Assembly: GCA_918807975.1 (NCBI GenBank)
Contig: OU964923.1
Coordinates: forward strand, 930,001 to 994,000
Reading direction: 5' to 3'
Length of the DNA stretch: 64,000 bases
DNA from: Aplidium turbinatum
Taxonomy: Eukaryota > Chordata > Ascidiacea > Aplousobranchia > Polyclinidae
Part shown: piece by piece, positions 22,890-58,990 of the stretch
Numbering within the stretch: position 1 is the stretch's first letter
How the letters are laid out: each line of letters begins with the position of its first letter
Position numbers and translations under genes: made by a program
Notes under the pieces: generated by a model
Databases searched by the model: none
Told to the model about the DNA's origin: nothing
What the model saw: only the letters and a program-made list of their open reading frames with translations

Positions 22890-24544
22890 ATTCTCGATGG
22901 TACACCTCTAAAAAATGTGAAACATTTCTGCTACCTCGGAAGTGAAATTTCAGACAACGCTGACCTTCAGGATGAAATACAACATCGTTTAAATTGTGCT
23001 AGCACTGCTTTTGGAAAACTTCGCAGGCCTTAAAACTCGTATTTTTTTCTGGCGGCCATTGTGGCCTACCGGGAGCTCCTTCTCGGCGGCCAAATCTGCG
23101 CACTTGGAGGCCAAAATACAAATAACGACAGCACAAATAAACAGAATTAAACTTGCTACAATGCTAAAATGATCACTTAGAATTGTTGAAGTCTGGGCAA
23201 CGTCCTGCTGTCCTAGAATTGTTGTACCACGCAATAACTGCTTTATCACTGCGGGACCATCTGACGACACGATATTATTTCAACTGCTTGCTGCTCAGTA
23301 AATTGTTTCAACTGCATACCGCCTTTCATAAAACCTGACCATTTTTACCGTTGTGATGTCACCGTTGAAGGTGTGAAGTCACTAACCCACAGCGAGAACA
23401 TTCCTCAACTATGAAGACACATGTTTTCCTTTCGGCTGTTAACTAACCTAGTTCTCCTTTTCATTAACGATTCAATGTCAGAGAACATTGAATCAACATA
23501 AAAACGACAATATTGCCACGGATGTGAATTAGCATTTCGGATTAACACTTTGTTAAATAAACGTCGGGAATTACAAACAAGACTTGTAGCTGGTAATCGC
23601 AGCTGAATAGTGGATATATTCCATTATATACAATAGCAAATGTTCCCGCATAATACAACAATGGTGATTATGACGCGCTGACCTAATTCTGCGTCACTCT
23701 TTGTTACTATATATTTCGACAGTTAATCCACGATTATTCGAAAAAATTACATAAATAAAACGCAAAATTAAATAACTGGCTAGAAGAAACCGGTGGCCAA
23801 ACTTGGCCGACTGAGGAGGTAGCACCGACGGCCATTTAAGGACTACTTAGCGGCCATGGCCGCGATGGCCGCCGGCTGCTTTAAGGCTTGCTTCGCTCAC
23901 GAATATTTGACAACCATAACATACAAAAAAGTACAAAGCTCGCCGTCTACAATGCAGTAGTTATCACAACACTACTATATGCTTCCGAGACCTGGGCCAC
24001 CTACCGAAACCATATTAAAACTCTTGAAAGATTCCAACAACGCTGCCTGCGCAAAATTCTGAATATCCGCTGGGAAGAGAAAAGAACAAATTTAAGCGTG
24101 CTAGAAGAGGCTGAAACAACAAGCATTGAGTCCCGCATTATTCGAAATCAACTTAAATGGTGCGGGCATGTAGTGCGAATGCCAGATCAGCGTCTCCCTA
24201 AACAAATGTTCTACTCGGAATTGGCTAAGGGTAAGCGTTCGGTAGGTGGACAAAAGAAGCGGTATAAAGACTCACTGAAGAGTAATCTTAAAGTGTGTAA
24301 CATCAATTATACAAACTGGGAGGAAACCGCAGAGGACAGGCTGCTCTGGAGATCTGCCACTCAGAAAGGTGTCGCCACGTTTGAGAAGAGCAGATCTAAA
24401 AGGTTAAAAGAAAAAAGAATGCAAAGAAAAGAACGACAATCACACCCACAACCAACTCTCCCAAACGATCTTAAATGTACCAAATGTAACCGAACTTTTA
24501 AAGCCAAGATTGGACTAATTAGCCATTTAAGAACTCACCGTTAG
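22890..24544 (+). pseudogene. LINE reverse transcriptase C-terminus with zinc finger
   Basis: Two frames, 22890-23023 and 23891-24544, read through the insertion site (FGKLR...SRIFDNHN). The second part shows LLYASETWATYRNHIKTLER, LKWCGHVVRMPDQRLPKQMF and ends in a C2H2-type finger (CTKCNRTFKAKIGLISHLRT-H). This C-terminal layout is seen in endonuclease-RT LINEs of cnidarians and other marine invertebrates. The N-terminal RT and the endonuclease are missing. Confidence 0.8.
23024..23890. mobile_element. TIR element with 5-bp TSD, GGCGGCCA subterminal repeats
   Basis: Starts CAGGCCTTAAAACTCG and ends CTGCTTTAAGGCTTG, an inverted repeat of about 15 bp. The flanks are CTTCG on both sides (23019-23023, 23891-23895), inside LINE coding sequence that resumes in frame. 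Many copies of GGCGGCCA/TGGCCGCC lie near both ends. It matches in design the element at 32645-34300. 867 bp, no transposase. The 5-bp duplication fits a hAT5-like or other group, not settled. Confidence 0.75.
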
Positions 24545-24600
24545 CTTTTATTTTATTGCGAAGGCCATCATCCTCGAAGACGAGGGATAGCCATCATCAT

Positions 24601-25230
24601 TTCGAATGCAGTTTGATTTGTCAAGTCAGGAGCAACGTGGTTTAAAGCGATTTGTTCTGTTTGTTTTGAAGGTGTATACTGTATATGTAAAATCATGGTT
24701 CACAGCACCTTCAGCTAAATGTGCATTGTGCACCACGACATGACCTGCAGCTCTTAAAAAGGGTAAATGAGTATGAGCAACATGATGCAGGTTTATCGCA
24801 AAACATTTTCGAGGCATTTGTGGTATATAAGTGAACTTATGGGCCTGGCATTTTTTTAAATGGTGCTGTTTCTGTTACTCAAAAAAGCCATGGTTTCCAC
24901 GTTAACTTATCAAAGCAGTACACCTTCAAAGCGTTTTTCTCGGGTACCAGATAATATTTTATCTAAAGATCTGTCGCACTTTGTCACATCAAACACCATG
25001 AGATTTTTCCAGATTCTCAACTTACCATGTGACTTTCTGAAGGTGGAAATCACATCATGGAATGTTGATGACAATTATAAGAAAGCGCAAGCTATTGTTG
25101 GTGGGCTCCATGTAATCAATGACTTTGCTGAAAGAGGTGTTGCTTTGATGCAAAGTTTTAACAATGTATTAGCGAAAGATGAAGAGCAAATTCAATACAT
25201 TCTACAAGTTGTTCTACATTCAACAGCACT
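24601..25230 (+). pseudogene. P-type transposase relic, downstream part
   Basis: Disrupted frames give FDLSSQEQRGL, VKSWFTAPSA and SRHLWYISE, then an open frame 24860-25291 with TSNTMRFFQILNLPCDFLKV, VINDFAERGVALMQSFN and DEEQIQYILQVV. The order matches the transposase-like family noted at 18580. Several stops and frame changes before 24860 show that it is dead. Confidence 0.55.
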
Positions 25231-27449
25231 GGCATGCTCTTGCAACTTGCAGCAAACAAATCTTCATAAAGTGTATCAATCCACAAACTGAATTGTATCA
25301 TGTGTATATTTATCTTTAGAATGCACTAGTTAATCTTGTTGCGAGTGAAACTTCTAGTTTTCCGGTAATATACTTTGGAGTTATAATGATGCACAAAGCA
25401 CAGTACTAGAAAATTATATCAGTGTTTCCTACTGCAGAGTTGGATGAGAGTACAGTATTCTTACATATATATCATTTTTCTAATGATTAATGTTCGTTCT
25501 GCCATGATGTGTTATATCTTTTTAAAGTACAATTACAAATGTTACGTTATCTTGGGTGGGTTTCGTAAATCGCTAAATTTATTAAATTTTCACCTGTAAT
25601 CTGGCACCTCTAAACCTTTATCAAATTCTTATAAACTTTCATGAAAATGTTTTTATATAAAAAGGAACTAAATAGAAGTGTGTGCACTACAATTTTTTAA
25701 GTGTGAAGTCATTTTGATGTAGCCTAATGTTGCAAGCAGTTTCAGAAATATTTTGTTGTGTTTGAAAACATATTTTGTAACATATAGTCAACAAAACAAT
25801 AGGGTTTTGTGTTGCTGCTAATGTTAGAACAAGCGTCAGAAAATGATACAGTTTGAATATTTCCAAACTAAACTTATGTGCACTTTGTTTTAGAGATGTA
25901 CCGATATATCCGTATCGGTGATATCGGCCATTTTTTGAGTATCGGTATCGGCATCGGTATCGGCAAAATTTGGCCGATACTAAACATGTAAAATAAAAGG
26001 CGTTTGCTGCGGATTTTCTGCAGAAGCAAAGATATAGATTTTTTAAAGTAGTAGCTAACGTTACATTGAAGTAGAAAAACAACAACCTGTTCAAATTTTT
26101 GATAAGTCACACTCCCATGACTTCTTGCACGCACCTTTTAACATTGGTTGCTTACAGTGATTCTTTCACTCAAACAAAACGTTTTGTTTCAGCAGTTTTG
26201 CGCTGTTCGATTCTGAAGTTGTGAAGGAGACTCAATTTCTCCAATATTTATCATTTGGCTTGGTTGTTTTTGGTGGGCTGGTTCTGTCAGTTTGTGATTT
26301 GGTTTCCGCCTTTCGTTGTGGTGGACTCACCAGGCTTAAACAATGTCGTGGCGGAGTGGGTGGGCTCGGGGTGGGGGCGGTGGGACTGCGAATCCTCGCT
26401 GAACTAATCAATAAGTGGTCTTGTTTCGCCTGGGATGGCGGCCTCATTGTGAGGGGAAGTGTCCTTCCCGGCTGTCGGCATGGGGCTGGGTGCTCACTGG
26501 TGCGACGGGCTGTTGCGATTCGCTGGCCATAACGGTGTAGCTTCCACGCTAGCCATTTAGACCATTCAATCAACTATTATGTTTCTCGGCAGCCATTTTG
26601 TAGCAAGAATTGACATTGACAAGAATTGAAATGGCTAGTGTGGAAGCTGCACCGTTGTGGTTGGCGGGTCGCGGCAGCTCGCTGTGCTGGTGAGTGCTTA
26701 GCCTTGTGCTGGTGGCCGGGGGGACCCTCCTTTCTTCGCAATGAGGTTGTCATCTTGGGCGCAACGGGACCATTTTGATTGGTTTAGTGAGGATTCGTGG
26801 TCCCATTGCTTTCATTTTGGGCCTACTTATTCTGCCGTGACATTGTTTGGGCTCAGGGTTGTCAGACAGCTTTTGAGAAAAAGAGCCAAACAATGTCAAA
26901 AAAAGGGCCAAACTGGGTAAAAAAGAGCCAAATTGTTCAATAATGTTAATAACATTGCTAATAAAACATAATAACGTTAAAAACGTCAATAACGTTACCG
27001 GTACAACATTACAACAGCACAGTCTACATTCTACAAGAACAATTCCAAATCTTCATCTTCTACAGTGTTTCTACTCGAATCTTTGGCATTGGCATAAACA
27101 GTCGACGGCAGTGGCCGAGTCGGCGGCAGTGGCCGAGTCGGCGGCAGTGGCCGAGTGGTTAGAGCGTTGGGCTCGCAGTCGAGAGCCTGCATGTTCAACT
27201 CCAGCCACCCGCACTTGCTGTTGTTTCTCTGGGCAAGAAACTTTACGATAATTGCCTCTACCCAGTGATCGATTTCGAGTAATGAGTAGTACCAAATTAT
27301 AAAGTCATAAGTAGAGTAGAGTCCAGAGGTCCGCAAATACTTTTTGGTGCGACCCAAAAAGCAATCGTTCGAAATCTTCGCGACTCAAACGTTTCGGAAG
27401 TACATAATTTTGCGCAAAACACTTTGCAAATGAATATCAATTACAATAC

Positions 27450-27600
27450 AATCGTTCCCGCTTATTAAGGCCACATCGGGGCCGGACGATTTTGGCTTAT
27501 TAAGCGGGGGACAATTTTCTACCACTCCTATACTTTCAGTAATTTCGGAATGGACCAAATTGGGCTTAATAAGCGGGTGGACCTATTAACCGTGTGCTTC
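27450..27600 (+). repeat. pogo/Tigger-like terminal fragment
   Basis: ATCGTTCCCGCTTATTAAGG and later GGCTTAATAAGCGGG recur here, and the same motifs occur inverted at 56140-56215. Ends of this style are known from pogo/Tigger mariner-type elements. Assignment is tentative. Confidence 0.35.
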
Positions 27601-27649
27601 GTCGTGCAAGCTTCTTGGGCCGAAGGTCTACTCTATCCTTTTAACGCCC

Positions 27650-28665
27650 CAGACTCAGGATGTTCCTGGACTACACTGGAAGGCTACTAGAGAGCAGCCA
27701 GTCTTTAGTTTTATCATCCATGACACGCAGACCTTCCACTCCGTTAGGTGGTTTGAAGATGGTACAATCATTGATGATGTGGTCTGCGGTCTGTTCCTCG
27801 GCGCCACAATCACAGGAGGAGGAAAAGGCCGATTCCCCATTGGTGCATGGTTGAGCGGAAATGCCCGACGCCCGTACGAAGACAGTTGTGTCGCACCCAT
27901 GCTTGTCTTTAGGTCATGTGTCGGCGTCGGGGATGAACGAATAGAGTCTGGTGGCGCTTGACTTTTATTCAGAACTCTATTTATGGTCCGCCCAAGTAGC
28001 CGCAGAGATGAAGTTCATCTGCTTTGTTGATCAGAAATTGAGCGACTGGTACGAATGGGTGTCTTGATTTCATTCTAGAGGGGTGCTGGTTTGGGGGAGC
28101 AGAGATCTTGTGGTGGAGAAGATGGTTAGGCTCTAGTAGGCTACCCGTCGGCCAAGAAACAGAGTGGCTTCTTCGCGACAAAGCTCAGCAGACTGGATGC
28201 CAGCGAGAATGGGAGATTGTCCAACGATGTGGGACGCAGGCATCCGGTAACTGTGCGCAGGGCGCTGTTTATGGCAGTGTCGATGTTATGGCAGTGAGCA
28301 CTGCAGTACCAAACAGGTGCACAGTAATCTGCTGAAGAGTAGACAAGGGCTATTCTGCTATACGCAAAGTGTCAGCACTCGCCCCCCAGCTGGAGCCTGC
28401 CAGGCGCTTGAGTAGTGCAGCGCCGGATGTCATTTTCTTGCGCAGTGACACCAAATGGTGGCGGTATGTGTACGATCTGTCTAGTGCCACCCCAAGATAT
28501 TTTGGTTCGGGGCAGAAGGACAGAAGTTTTCCATTGTAGCTCACGATCAGCTTCCCGATTGTGTTGGTGGAAAGCTGCCGCCAATGTTTTGGTTTCGCTG
28601 AGTTTCAGTCGCCAGTTCTGGAGACAAGCTGAGAGAGTTTTCATGCCCTGCCCCAAGGTGTCTTC
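27650..28665 (-). mobile_element. LINE relic, level 5 of the nest
   Basis: The minus strand encodes WRLKLSETKTLAAAFHQHNR, GKLLSFCPEPKYLGVALDRS, LRKKMTSGAALLKRLAGSSW and, downstream with breaks, LKSRHPFVPVA and a DHI..C-like end. This series matches the RT thumb and C-terminal region of a LINE family common in fish and invertebrates. Several frame changes and stops show it is dead. Only the 3-prime third is present. Confidence 0.8.
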
Positions 28666-30371
28666 CAGGCTATATAACCGTGGGATTAACTACTGTAGCC
28701 TAGCCTACTGCAATCAAAAGTATAAATTTTCTTGTAGTCTACCAAATTGTACGAAACTCAGCACATCAAAGACTATATGATTGTATTTATTTTTGCCATA
28801 CAAGTTATATTTATGGTAAGTTTAAACCGTTTTGCGACCCACTGTGGATGGTCTCGCGACCCAAATTTGGGTCGCAACCCACTATTTGCGGACCCCTGGA
28901 GTAGACAACCGGAAACAGACATTGCAGTCGGCTGCAGCGTGGGTCAGGTGTAGGCTACGTCGGAAGGCGTACACCGATGCATAGCGCTCAAGTCCACTTT
29001 CCCGCAATGCAGGATAAAGATAAAAAAACAAAACATAAACACTGTCTAAAAAATCGTAATAACACTTTTCAGTCTCAATTTCCGAAAGACATTTATACAG
29101 TAGTATGTGCCAACTGCTTCCAAAAAGAGCCAAATATTGAAAACAAAGGGCCAAGGGGCCAAATAATTTTTTTGGTGGCCAACTACCTCTAAAAAGGGCC
29201 AAATTTCACAAATTTGGCCCCAAAAGGGCCAATCTGGCAAGCCTGTTTGGGCTTGGTGAGTTTGTTGCGGCTGAGGGCGGAAGTTGAATCGCCGTCTGGT
29301 GGAGCCGAGTTGCACAAGTTTTTTGAGCGTTTGGCGGGGTGAGAGCGATGCAGAATTTTGCATTTTTGCTACCTGGGTTGTCTTGGCCTGGCAAAAGCTT
29401 TTTAACCAAACGACAAACGCCCTTAGGACTTAGGTTGCACATTACTTGTCGAATAGTTTTTGTACGACTACACAAATCACTTGGTTTACATTTTACATCT
29501 TATTATCAATTATGATAGCACATTTGGAGAGTTTGCGCAAACACTTTATTAATTTTTTAGAAACCCCAATTATGATGTAATGTTTCTTCCCTTACACCCC
29601 AATCCTCAATTACGGTGGCCTTTCATTACTAAAACCTACTATTATGACACAACAATATGCGGTTGAGATTGGATTCTTGAATCTTTAATAAATTATGCCA
29701 ATTGAAAGCTTTTTTTAATAGTTTTATGCAAATAAGGTAAAACTTAGCATTTGATATAATTCCTTGCAAGTACCAAAATTGCTTCTTTTTGTAGCACCAA
29801 AGTATCGGCCAAAATATCGGTATCAGTATCGGTATCGGCCTAAAAAAGTGATATCAGGATCGGTATCGGCCTAAAAAAGTGATATCAGGATCGGTATCGG
29901 CCAAAATATTGGTATCGGTACATCTCTACTTTGTTTAGTGTCCTATAAATGCTTAGAAATTATTCTGTTCTGTTAACTGATTTATTTTTTTCTTTATAAT
30001 AAACAACTAGTTGAGTAATTTCACAATAGTGAAAGGTATAATTAATTGAGAGTAATGTGATTACACCAGAAAACAATAGTCCAGCCGGAGACTTGTCCGC
30101 AATAGTCGATGAAAAGGTAAAGCAATGGACTCAAAAGGAAATTGAACAAAAGCATATTATGCTGTGTCATGGGGGTTCCCCAATATCCTAGAAAGCAATA
30201 ATGCGACGAAAAATACTGGGAAAGATCAAATTAAATACGCACTGTAAGGAGAGTTTCGAAAATTTAATTACGCACTTAACAGGTTAAAGTTGAAATGACA
30301 TCATTGCAGGATGTAGGCTAGATTTTTGTTTCTACATTGAAAGATAAAGCTTTGGTAGAGAGTTTGCTTTG

Positions 30372-30604
30372 TTGAACCATAGACAGATACAAAACAAAGC
30401 AACCTTAGCTGGTTTAATATGTTGTGTTACACAGGACAGGATATAACATAATTAAAAAAATCAACTCAAACATTTTTGACATGTGTACGTCTACGTGTGT
30501 CGTCAGGAATTACTTAGATCTGCAATATTGTTATAATTATATCTCTGTGTTATACAGCATGTTAAACCCGCTAAGGTTACTTTGTTTTGTTTGTCTATGG
30601 TTCA
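30372..30604. repeat. Foldback/MITE-like inverted repeat upstream of the ABCC gene
   Basis: GTTGAACCATAGACA at 30372 pairs with TGTCTATGGTTCAAC ending at about 30604, and inner parts pair (ACAAAGCAACCTTAGC against GCTAAGGTTACTTTGT). A diverged related segment lies at 57285-57480. About 290 bp upstream of the first ABCC codon. Confidence 0.6.
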
Positions 30605-30894
30605 ACATTGAAAGGTGTTCAACTCGTGTGTTGGTTCATTGTCTGCAAAATAAATTGTTCTTGTACACACAAACCAGCTCTTCATAATTATCGTACTGGA
30701 GCCAAGTACCAAGTTTAATTTAAAATGCCATCTCTAGCCTCGGTTATTTTAGGTAGAAACATATCATTTTGAATTTTCTGTTCTTGACTTTGTTTAGTTC
30801 CTACATATTGTTTAACCTTAAGCAAATATATCAATGTCACCTCATTTCTGGTGAGGTAACAGAAAGGTTCAGCATTCCCAACATCAACTTAGGA

Positions 30895-55990
<25,096 letters not shown>

Positions 55991-56705
55991 TGGCTAAATG
56001 AACGTTTTGAAATGAGAAAGGATCAGATGTGAAGCTGGTTGTTGATGACATCATCGCTGTCCACGTCATGGTTTTGTTTTTAATTGTGCCATGGCTACCT
56101 CTCGCAATTACGACGTAAAAGCATGATAACATGACAAATAGGCTCACCCGCTAAGTAAGCCCAAACTTGTACGGTCCCGAGGTCGGCTTAATAAGCGGGA
56201 CGAACTACTGTACTTTTTTGTGATGGGCACTGTTCAGCCCATGAACCTACAGTACCATAGGCGGCATGTATTAGTAACGTCATTTATGCGCTAGAATGTT
56301 AATTATGCTAAATGGTGCAATTTTTAATGTTTTTTTACCGAATCTGTCAATAGATAATTTCCATAAACTACTCGTTTTGTGCTGTTGCCTTTTTGAAGTT
56401 AAATTTATCAATATAATCTTTCTTAGAGACATTTTGAAAATAGTTTAGAATCATTTGGCCACTTTACTTGAATTATAGAGTCACTTTCGAGATGTAAGAA
56501 ACACAGGATGGAAATAAGCAGATGCTACTGAGAGAAGATGATTGTTGGTAAATGGTAGTGAACAAGACAGGCTTACTTGCTGACGATGAACGTATAATTT
56601 TCTGCTCCGATACCGTTATGACGTCGACTTCATCATAGGCTACTTTATCGTTAAAGCTTAGGCTATGCTTGTGAGCTTATAGAGGCAAAGTGACTCTAAG
56701 TAGGC
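55991..56705. other. ABCC 3-prime flank
   Basis: Probable 3-prime untranslated region and flank. No canonical AATAAA is obvious. A pogo/Tigger-like end lies at 56140-56215. Confidence 0.4.
56140..56215 (-). repeat. pogo/Tigger-like terminal fragment
   Basis: GGTCGGCTTAATAAGCGGGA and CACCCGCTAAGTAAGCCC here are the inverse counterpart of the motifs at 27450-27600. No transposase nearby. Confidence 0.35.
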
Positions 56706-56709
56706 TACT

Positions 56710-57167
56710 CAGTGGCTTAGCCATGGGGGGGGGGGTTGGGGCTTACAACCCCTTCCCCTTTTGGCACGCGTGTAACATGATATTGACAATAATGGTGCTT
56801 TTAGTCTCTATGTCTCTAAAACAAAGTTTGCTTAATTTTAAACGAAACTGCATTAAAATAGCGAGTTTTGCCTATACCAAACATTCAAATATCTCAGCCA
56901 GGAATTAGCAACAAGAAAACACACAGACTTATCTTTATTACCGAAAAATGCTCGAGAAAACATGATTTTATCCTTTTGCTATGCCACCGCACAGCACCAT
57001 TTTAAAGGAATATTTATACGGTACCCACATTTTTGTTGAAAATGCTCTCAGAATGCACCAAATTCAAAGTAATTTTTCAAAATTTTCTGTGGCGAAGACG
57101 CCGTCGGGCTTCGCCCGCCGGCCGTCAACCCCCCCCCCCCTTTTCAAAATTCCTGGCTACGCCACTG
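56710..57167. mobile_element. Small hAT element
   Basis: Ends CAGTGGCTTAGCCATGG and CCTGGCTACGCCACTG with the perfect 8-bp duplication AGGCTACT (56702-56709, 57168-57175). Internal 56815-57080 matches 10480-10740 of the hAT at 8632 (ACAAAGTTTGCT, ATGCCACCG). Non-autonomous. Confidence 0.88.
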
Positions 57168-57504
57168 AGGCTACTCGCCAACATCGGTCCACTCCGCATG
57201 TTCGCTGTTTGAATAATTAAACTATTGACTAATACAGTAATTGAAGTAGGCTACTGTAGGCCTATCCATTAACTAAGTTACTTTTTTCTATCAAAATAGA
57301 CAAACAAAACAAAGTAGGCCTACCTTTAGCGGGTTTAACATGTTTTACTAAAAAGAAATATAACAGGCTAATTAAAAAAAATCAACTCAAACGTTTTCGA
57401 CACGTATGGGCCTACGTGTGTCCTCATCAGGAACTAACTTAGCCTACTTAAATCTGCAATATAGCCTACATAAAATGAAAATTGTAAGATAAATTTGGCT
57501 CTTT

Positions 57505-57740
57505 AGTTCAGTTGTTTTTTATTTCTGACCATCATATCAAAAACAATAGCCTACACGTCAACATAACAAAGGTCAAGAAAAAGGTAGAAGCGACAAAACG
57601 CGAATGTTAAAACGTGCTGGTGACCGACGTAAAGTTATTGAGTTGAAAAAAAATTGGCACGGTCGCAACACCTTCAGAAAAATGTAAGACATAAATAAAA
57701 AAAGAAAATGTTACAAAAAAAATAAACAACATATATTTAG
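57505..57740 (-). mobile_element. Retroposon 3-prime end plus hairpin arm, inverted copy
   Basis: Minus-strand counterpart of 49540-49712 and of part of the 49390 hairpin (GTCGCAACACCTTCAGAAAA, GGTAGAAGCGACAAAACGCG). Confidence 0.6.
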
Positions 57741-57949
57741 GCTATAGCTTTATTAGCCCAAATAGCTTTAGCTGATATATTTAAGATTTGAATGGACAGT
57801 TGCTATGAAGATCGGCCATTGTGCGTTATCAAGAGTGGTGATGGGAACACGTCTTGATGCCTCTGCACTTTGTAACGACACAAACCAAACAAGTGATACA
57901 AGAATGATTGCGATTAAATTATACGGCGGGTTAACAGTTCACATGAAGT

Positions 57950-58280
57950 GATTGATTGAATCTTTATCCTCGGACGGGGAAAGCTTCTTGCAGAGCTTAA
58001 TCCTAGCAGTTTCGCATAGCCTACTTGTAGAGGCTTTGAATCACTGACACAGGGCCGGTCACCGAGATTGACAGAGTGAAGTTTCCGATTGTTGAAGTCT
58101 TGTTGCCGGGGAATTATTCCATCCATTAGATGCCGCTGAATGGAGAGCAGTCCTTAACATGTGTTGCTCAAGCGCACACTCCGAGAAGTAGACCAGCGCA
58201 GCTTGATCGAACCAGCGCCGCTTGATCTTGAAGCTTCTTTGTTCCAGAAGTCACGCGCTAACCAATTGAGCTATCGGGGC
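57950..58280 (-). mobile_element. SINE family 1, near full-length, minus strand
   Basis: On the minus strand it starts with A box GCTCAATTGGTTAGCGCG, followed by B box GGTTCGATC, then the family body and the end GTCCGAGGATAAAGATTCAA (as its inverse near 57960). The head contains an extra duplicated piece (CAGCGCAGCTTGATCGAACC / AGCGCCGCTTGATC). Confidence 0.8.
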
Positions 58281-58284
58281 GGAG

Positions 58285-58810
58285 TAGGCTAAGTGTAAAC
58301 TACAGGCATGAAATAGCCTACTAGCTCTGAAAATATTAGGCTACAAAGTAGCATTGAAAAAACCTTTAACCCTAGCGTATGTAGCCAAATTAAACTCGGT
58401 GGTTTTGTCAATCTAACAAATGGAATAAAAACCATCCATGTCAGCCACAGGCCACAAAGCTACTTCCAAATCGTTTAAACATTCAGCCTTTCAGAAATAT
58501 ATTTTAATAGGCTACTAGGCTACCTGATGCAGCGCTTTTAATAAAGTTGTTACATGTTGAATGACGCTTCATAAATGTTTGGCAGCGTTTTAGTAGGCCT
58601 ATCTATATTTTCAAACAAACATTTCAACATTTGCCCTCTCCAATAATTGGTTTGCCCGGTAAAATTTTCTTCCTGACTTTGTCACTGACTTATTAGGCTA
58701 CTTGTCTTGGAAACGAACCCAGATCCAAATGCACTGATCACTTAGCCGATGAGCAAGCGAGCTTTTGCAACAAGTGGTTCATCTGGTTTGGTTTTAGATA
58801 TTGATAGCCT
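58285..58810. other. Intergenic, nothing recognised
   Basis: No coding, RNA or repeat feature recognised. Confidence 0.35.
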
Positions 58811-58990
58811 AGGCCAGGGGTCACCAAATGGCGGCCCGCGGAAGGTATCAGCTTACAAGTATAACTAAAATATACTTTTCTTGAGGAGTTAAAGAGCACC
58901 AAGGCAAAAAATACTTTCCGGGAAGCATATTTTCGCTTTGCATACGATTCCACCCACCGACCAATCAGATTATAGTTCTAGGTGGGGGTC

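Larger units (their letters stand above)
22858..24600 (+). mobile_element. LINE, 5-prime-truncated, in the P transposase
   Basis: Flanked by the 10-bp duplication TTCGAATGCA (22848-22857 or 22881-22890, and 24601-24610). Encodes the end of an RT with VKHFCYLGSEISDNADLQDE, LLYASETWATYRN and RWEEKRTNLSVLE. The 3-prime end is a short CATCATCAT tail. A 5-bp-TSD element at 23024-23890 splits it. The position of truncation is approximate because TTCGAATGCA occurs twice on the left. Confidence 0.85.
18060..25690 (+). mobile_element. P-superfamily DNA transposon (outer copy)
   Basis: The left terminus CAGTGTGAAG followed by TAGGGTGGTCCCG resembles the Drosophila P-element end, which carries AAGGTGGTCCCGTCG. 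The subterminal motif TTTAGAGGTGCCAGAT (left, about 18182) recurs inverted at the right (ATCTGGCACCTCTAAA, about 25600). Transposase relics run on the + strand at 18580-18882 and 24601-25230. The interior is broken by a second P element (18880-22816) and a LINE (22858-24600). The right terminus is eroded and its position approximate; no clean 8-bp duplication is visible. Confidence 0.65.
27323..28899. mobile_element. hAT element, level 4 of the nest
   Basis: Ends CCAGAGGTCCGCAAATA and TATTTGCGGACCCCTGG form the inverted repeat, followed by GTGCGACCCAAA / TTTGGGTCGCAACC. The flanks AGTAGAGT and AGTAGACA agree at six of eight bases. It splits a SINE and carries a LINE relic. Confidence 0.8.
27103..29030 (+). 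mobile_element. SINE family 2, level 3 of the nest, split by a hAT
   Basis: The tRNA-like head with A box GTGGCCGAGTGG is present three times in tandem at its start (GGCAGTGGCCGAGTCGGC units, 27108-27155), then the body to 27322. The body resumes at 28900 with CAACCGGAAACAGACATTGC and ends near 29030. The two halves joined match the intact copy at 15655-15975. Confidence 0.85.
26854..29245. mobile_element. hAT element, level 2 of the nest
   Basis: Ends CAGGGTTGTCAGACAG and CTGGCAAGCCTG are flanked by the 8-bp duplication TTTGGGCT (26846-26853, 29246-29253). Near both ends there are repeats of AAAGAGCCAAA / AAAGGGCCAAA. It holds a SINE at 27103-29030. Confidence 0.85.
25891..29928. mobile_element. 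hAT element (CCGATA-rich ends), host of a five-level nest
   Basis: Ends TAGAGATGTACCGATATAT and TATCGGTACATCTCTA are flanked by the perfect 8-bp duplication CTTTGTTT (25883-25890, 29929-29936). Both ends carry many ATCGGTATCGG/CCGATACC repeats, typical of a well-known hAT group. Its own sequence includes a hairpin at 26527-26665 (GTGTAGCTTCCACGCTAGCC against its inverse). Contains hAT 26854-29245 and everything nested in it. No transposase seen. Confidence 0.9.
17690..30283. mobile_element. piggyBac-like element, filled with later insertions
   Basis: The left end CCTGTTAAGTGC (17690) and right end GCACTTAACAGG (ends 30283) form a perfect 12-bp inverted repeat, each directly flanked by TTAA (17686-17689, 30284-30287). 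A TTAA duplication with a C-initial repeat is the piggyBac signature. After removing the P element (18060-~25690) and the hAT (25891-29928), only about 0.9 kb of its own sequence is left, so it was probably a non-autonomous element. A possible start ATGGCTTCCTTCCGG lies at about 18008. The pairing of the two ends over 12.6 kb is inference from terminal matches. Confidence 0.55.

Noticed and set aside
22989-23270. Minus-strand frame with a hydrophobic segment in the 5-bp-TSD element
   Set aside because: It crosses the boundary between the LINE and the inserted element, so it cannot be one gene.
26221-26573. GC-rich open frames on both strands within the hAT
   Set aside because: Overlapping frames on opposite strands without any recognisable domain; composition alone explains the lack of stops.
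30769-30894. Upstream in-frame Met at 30769 as the start of the transporter
   Set aside because: It would add about 42 hydrophobic residues unlike the N-terminus of short MRPs. The Met at 30895 gives the usual family start.
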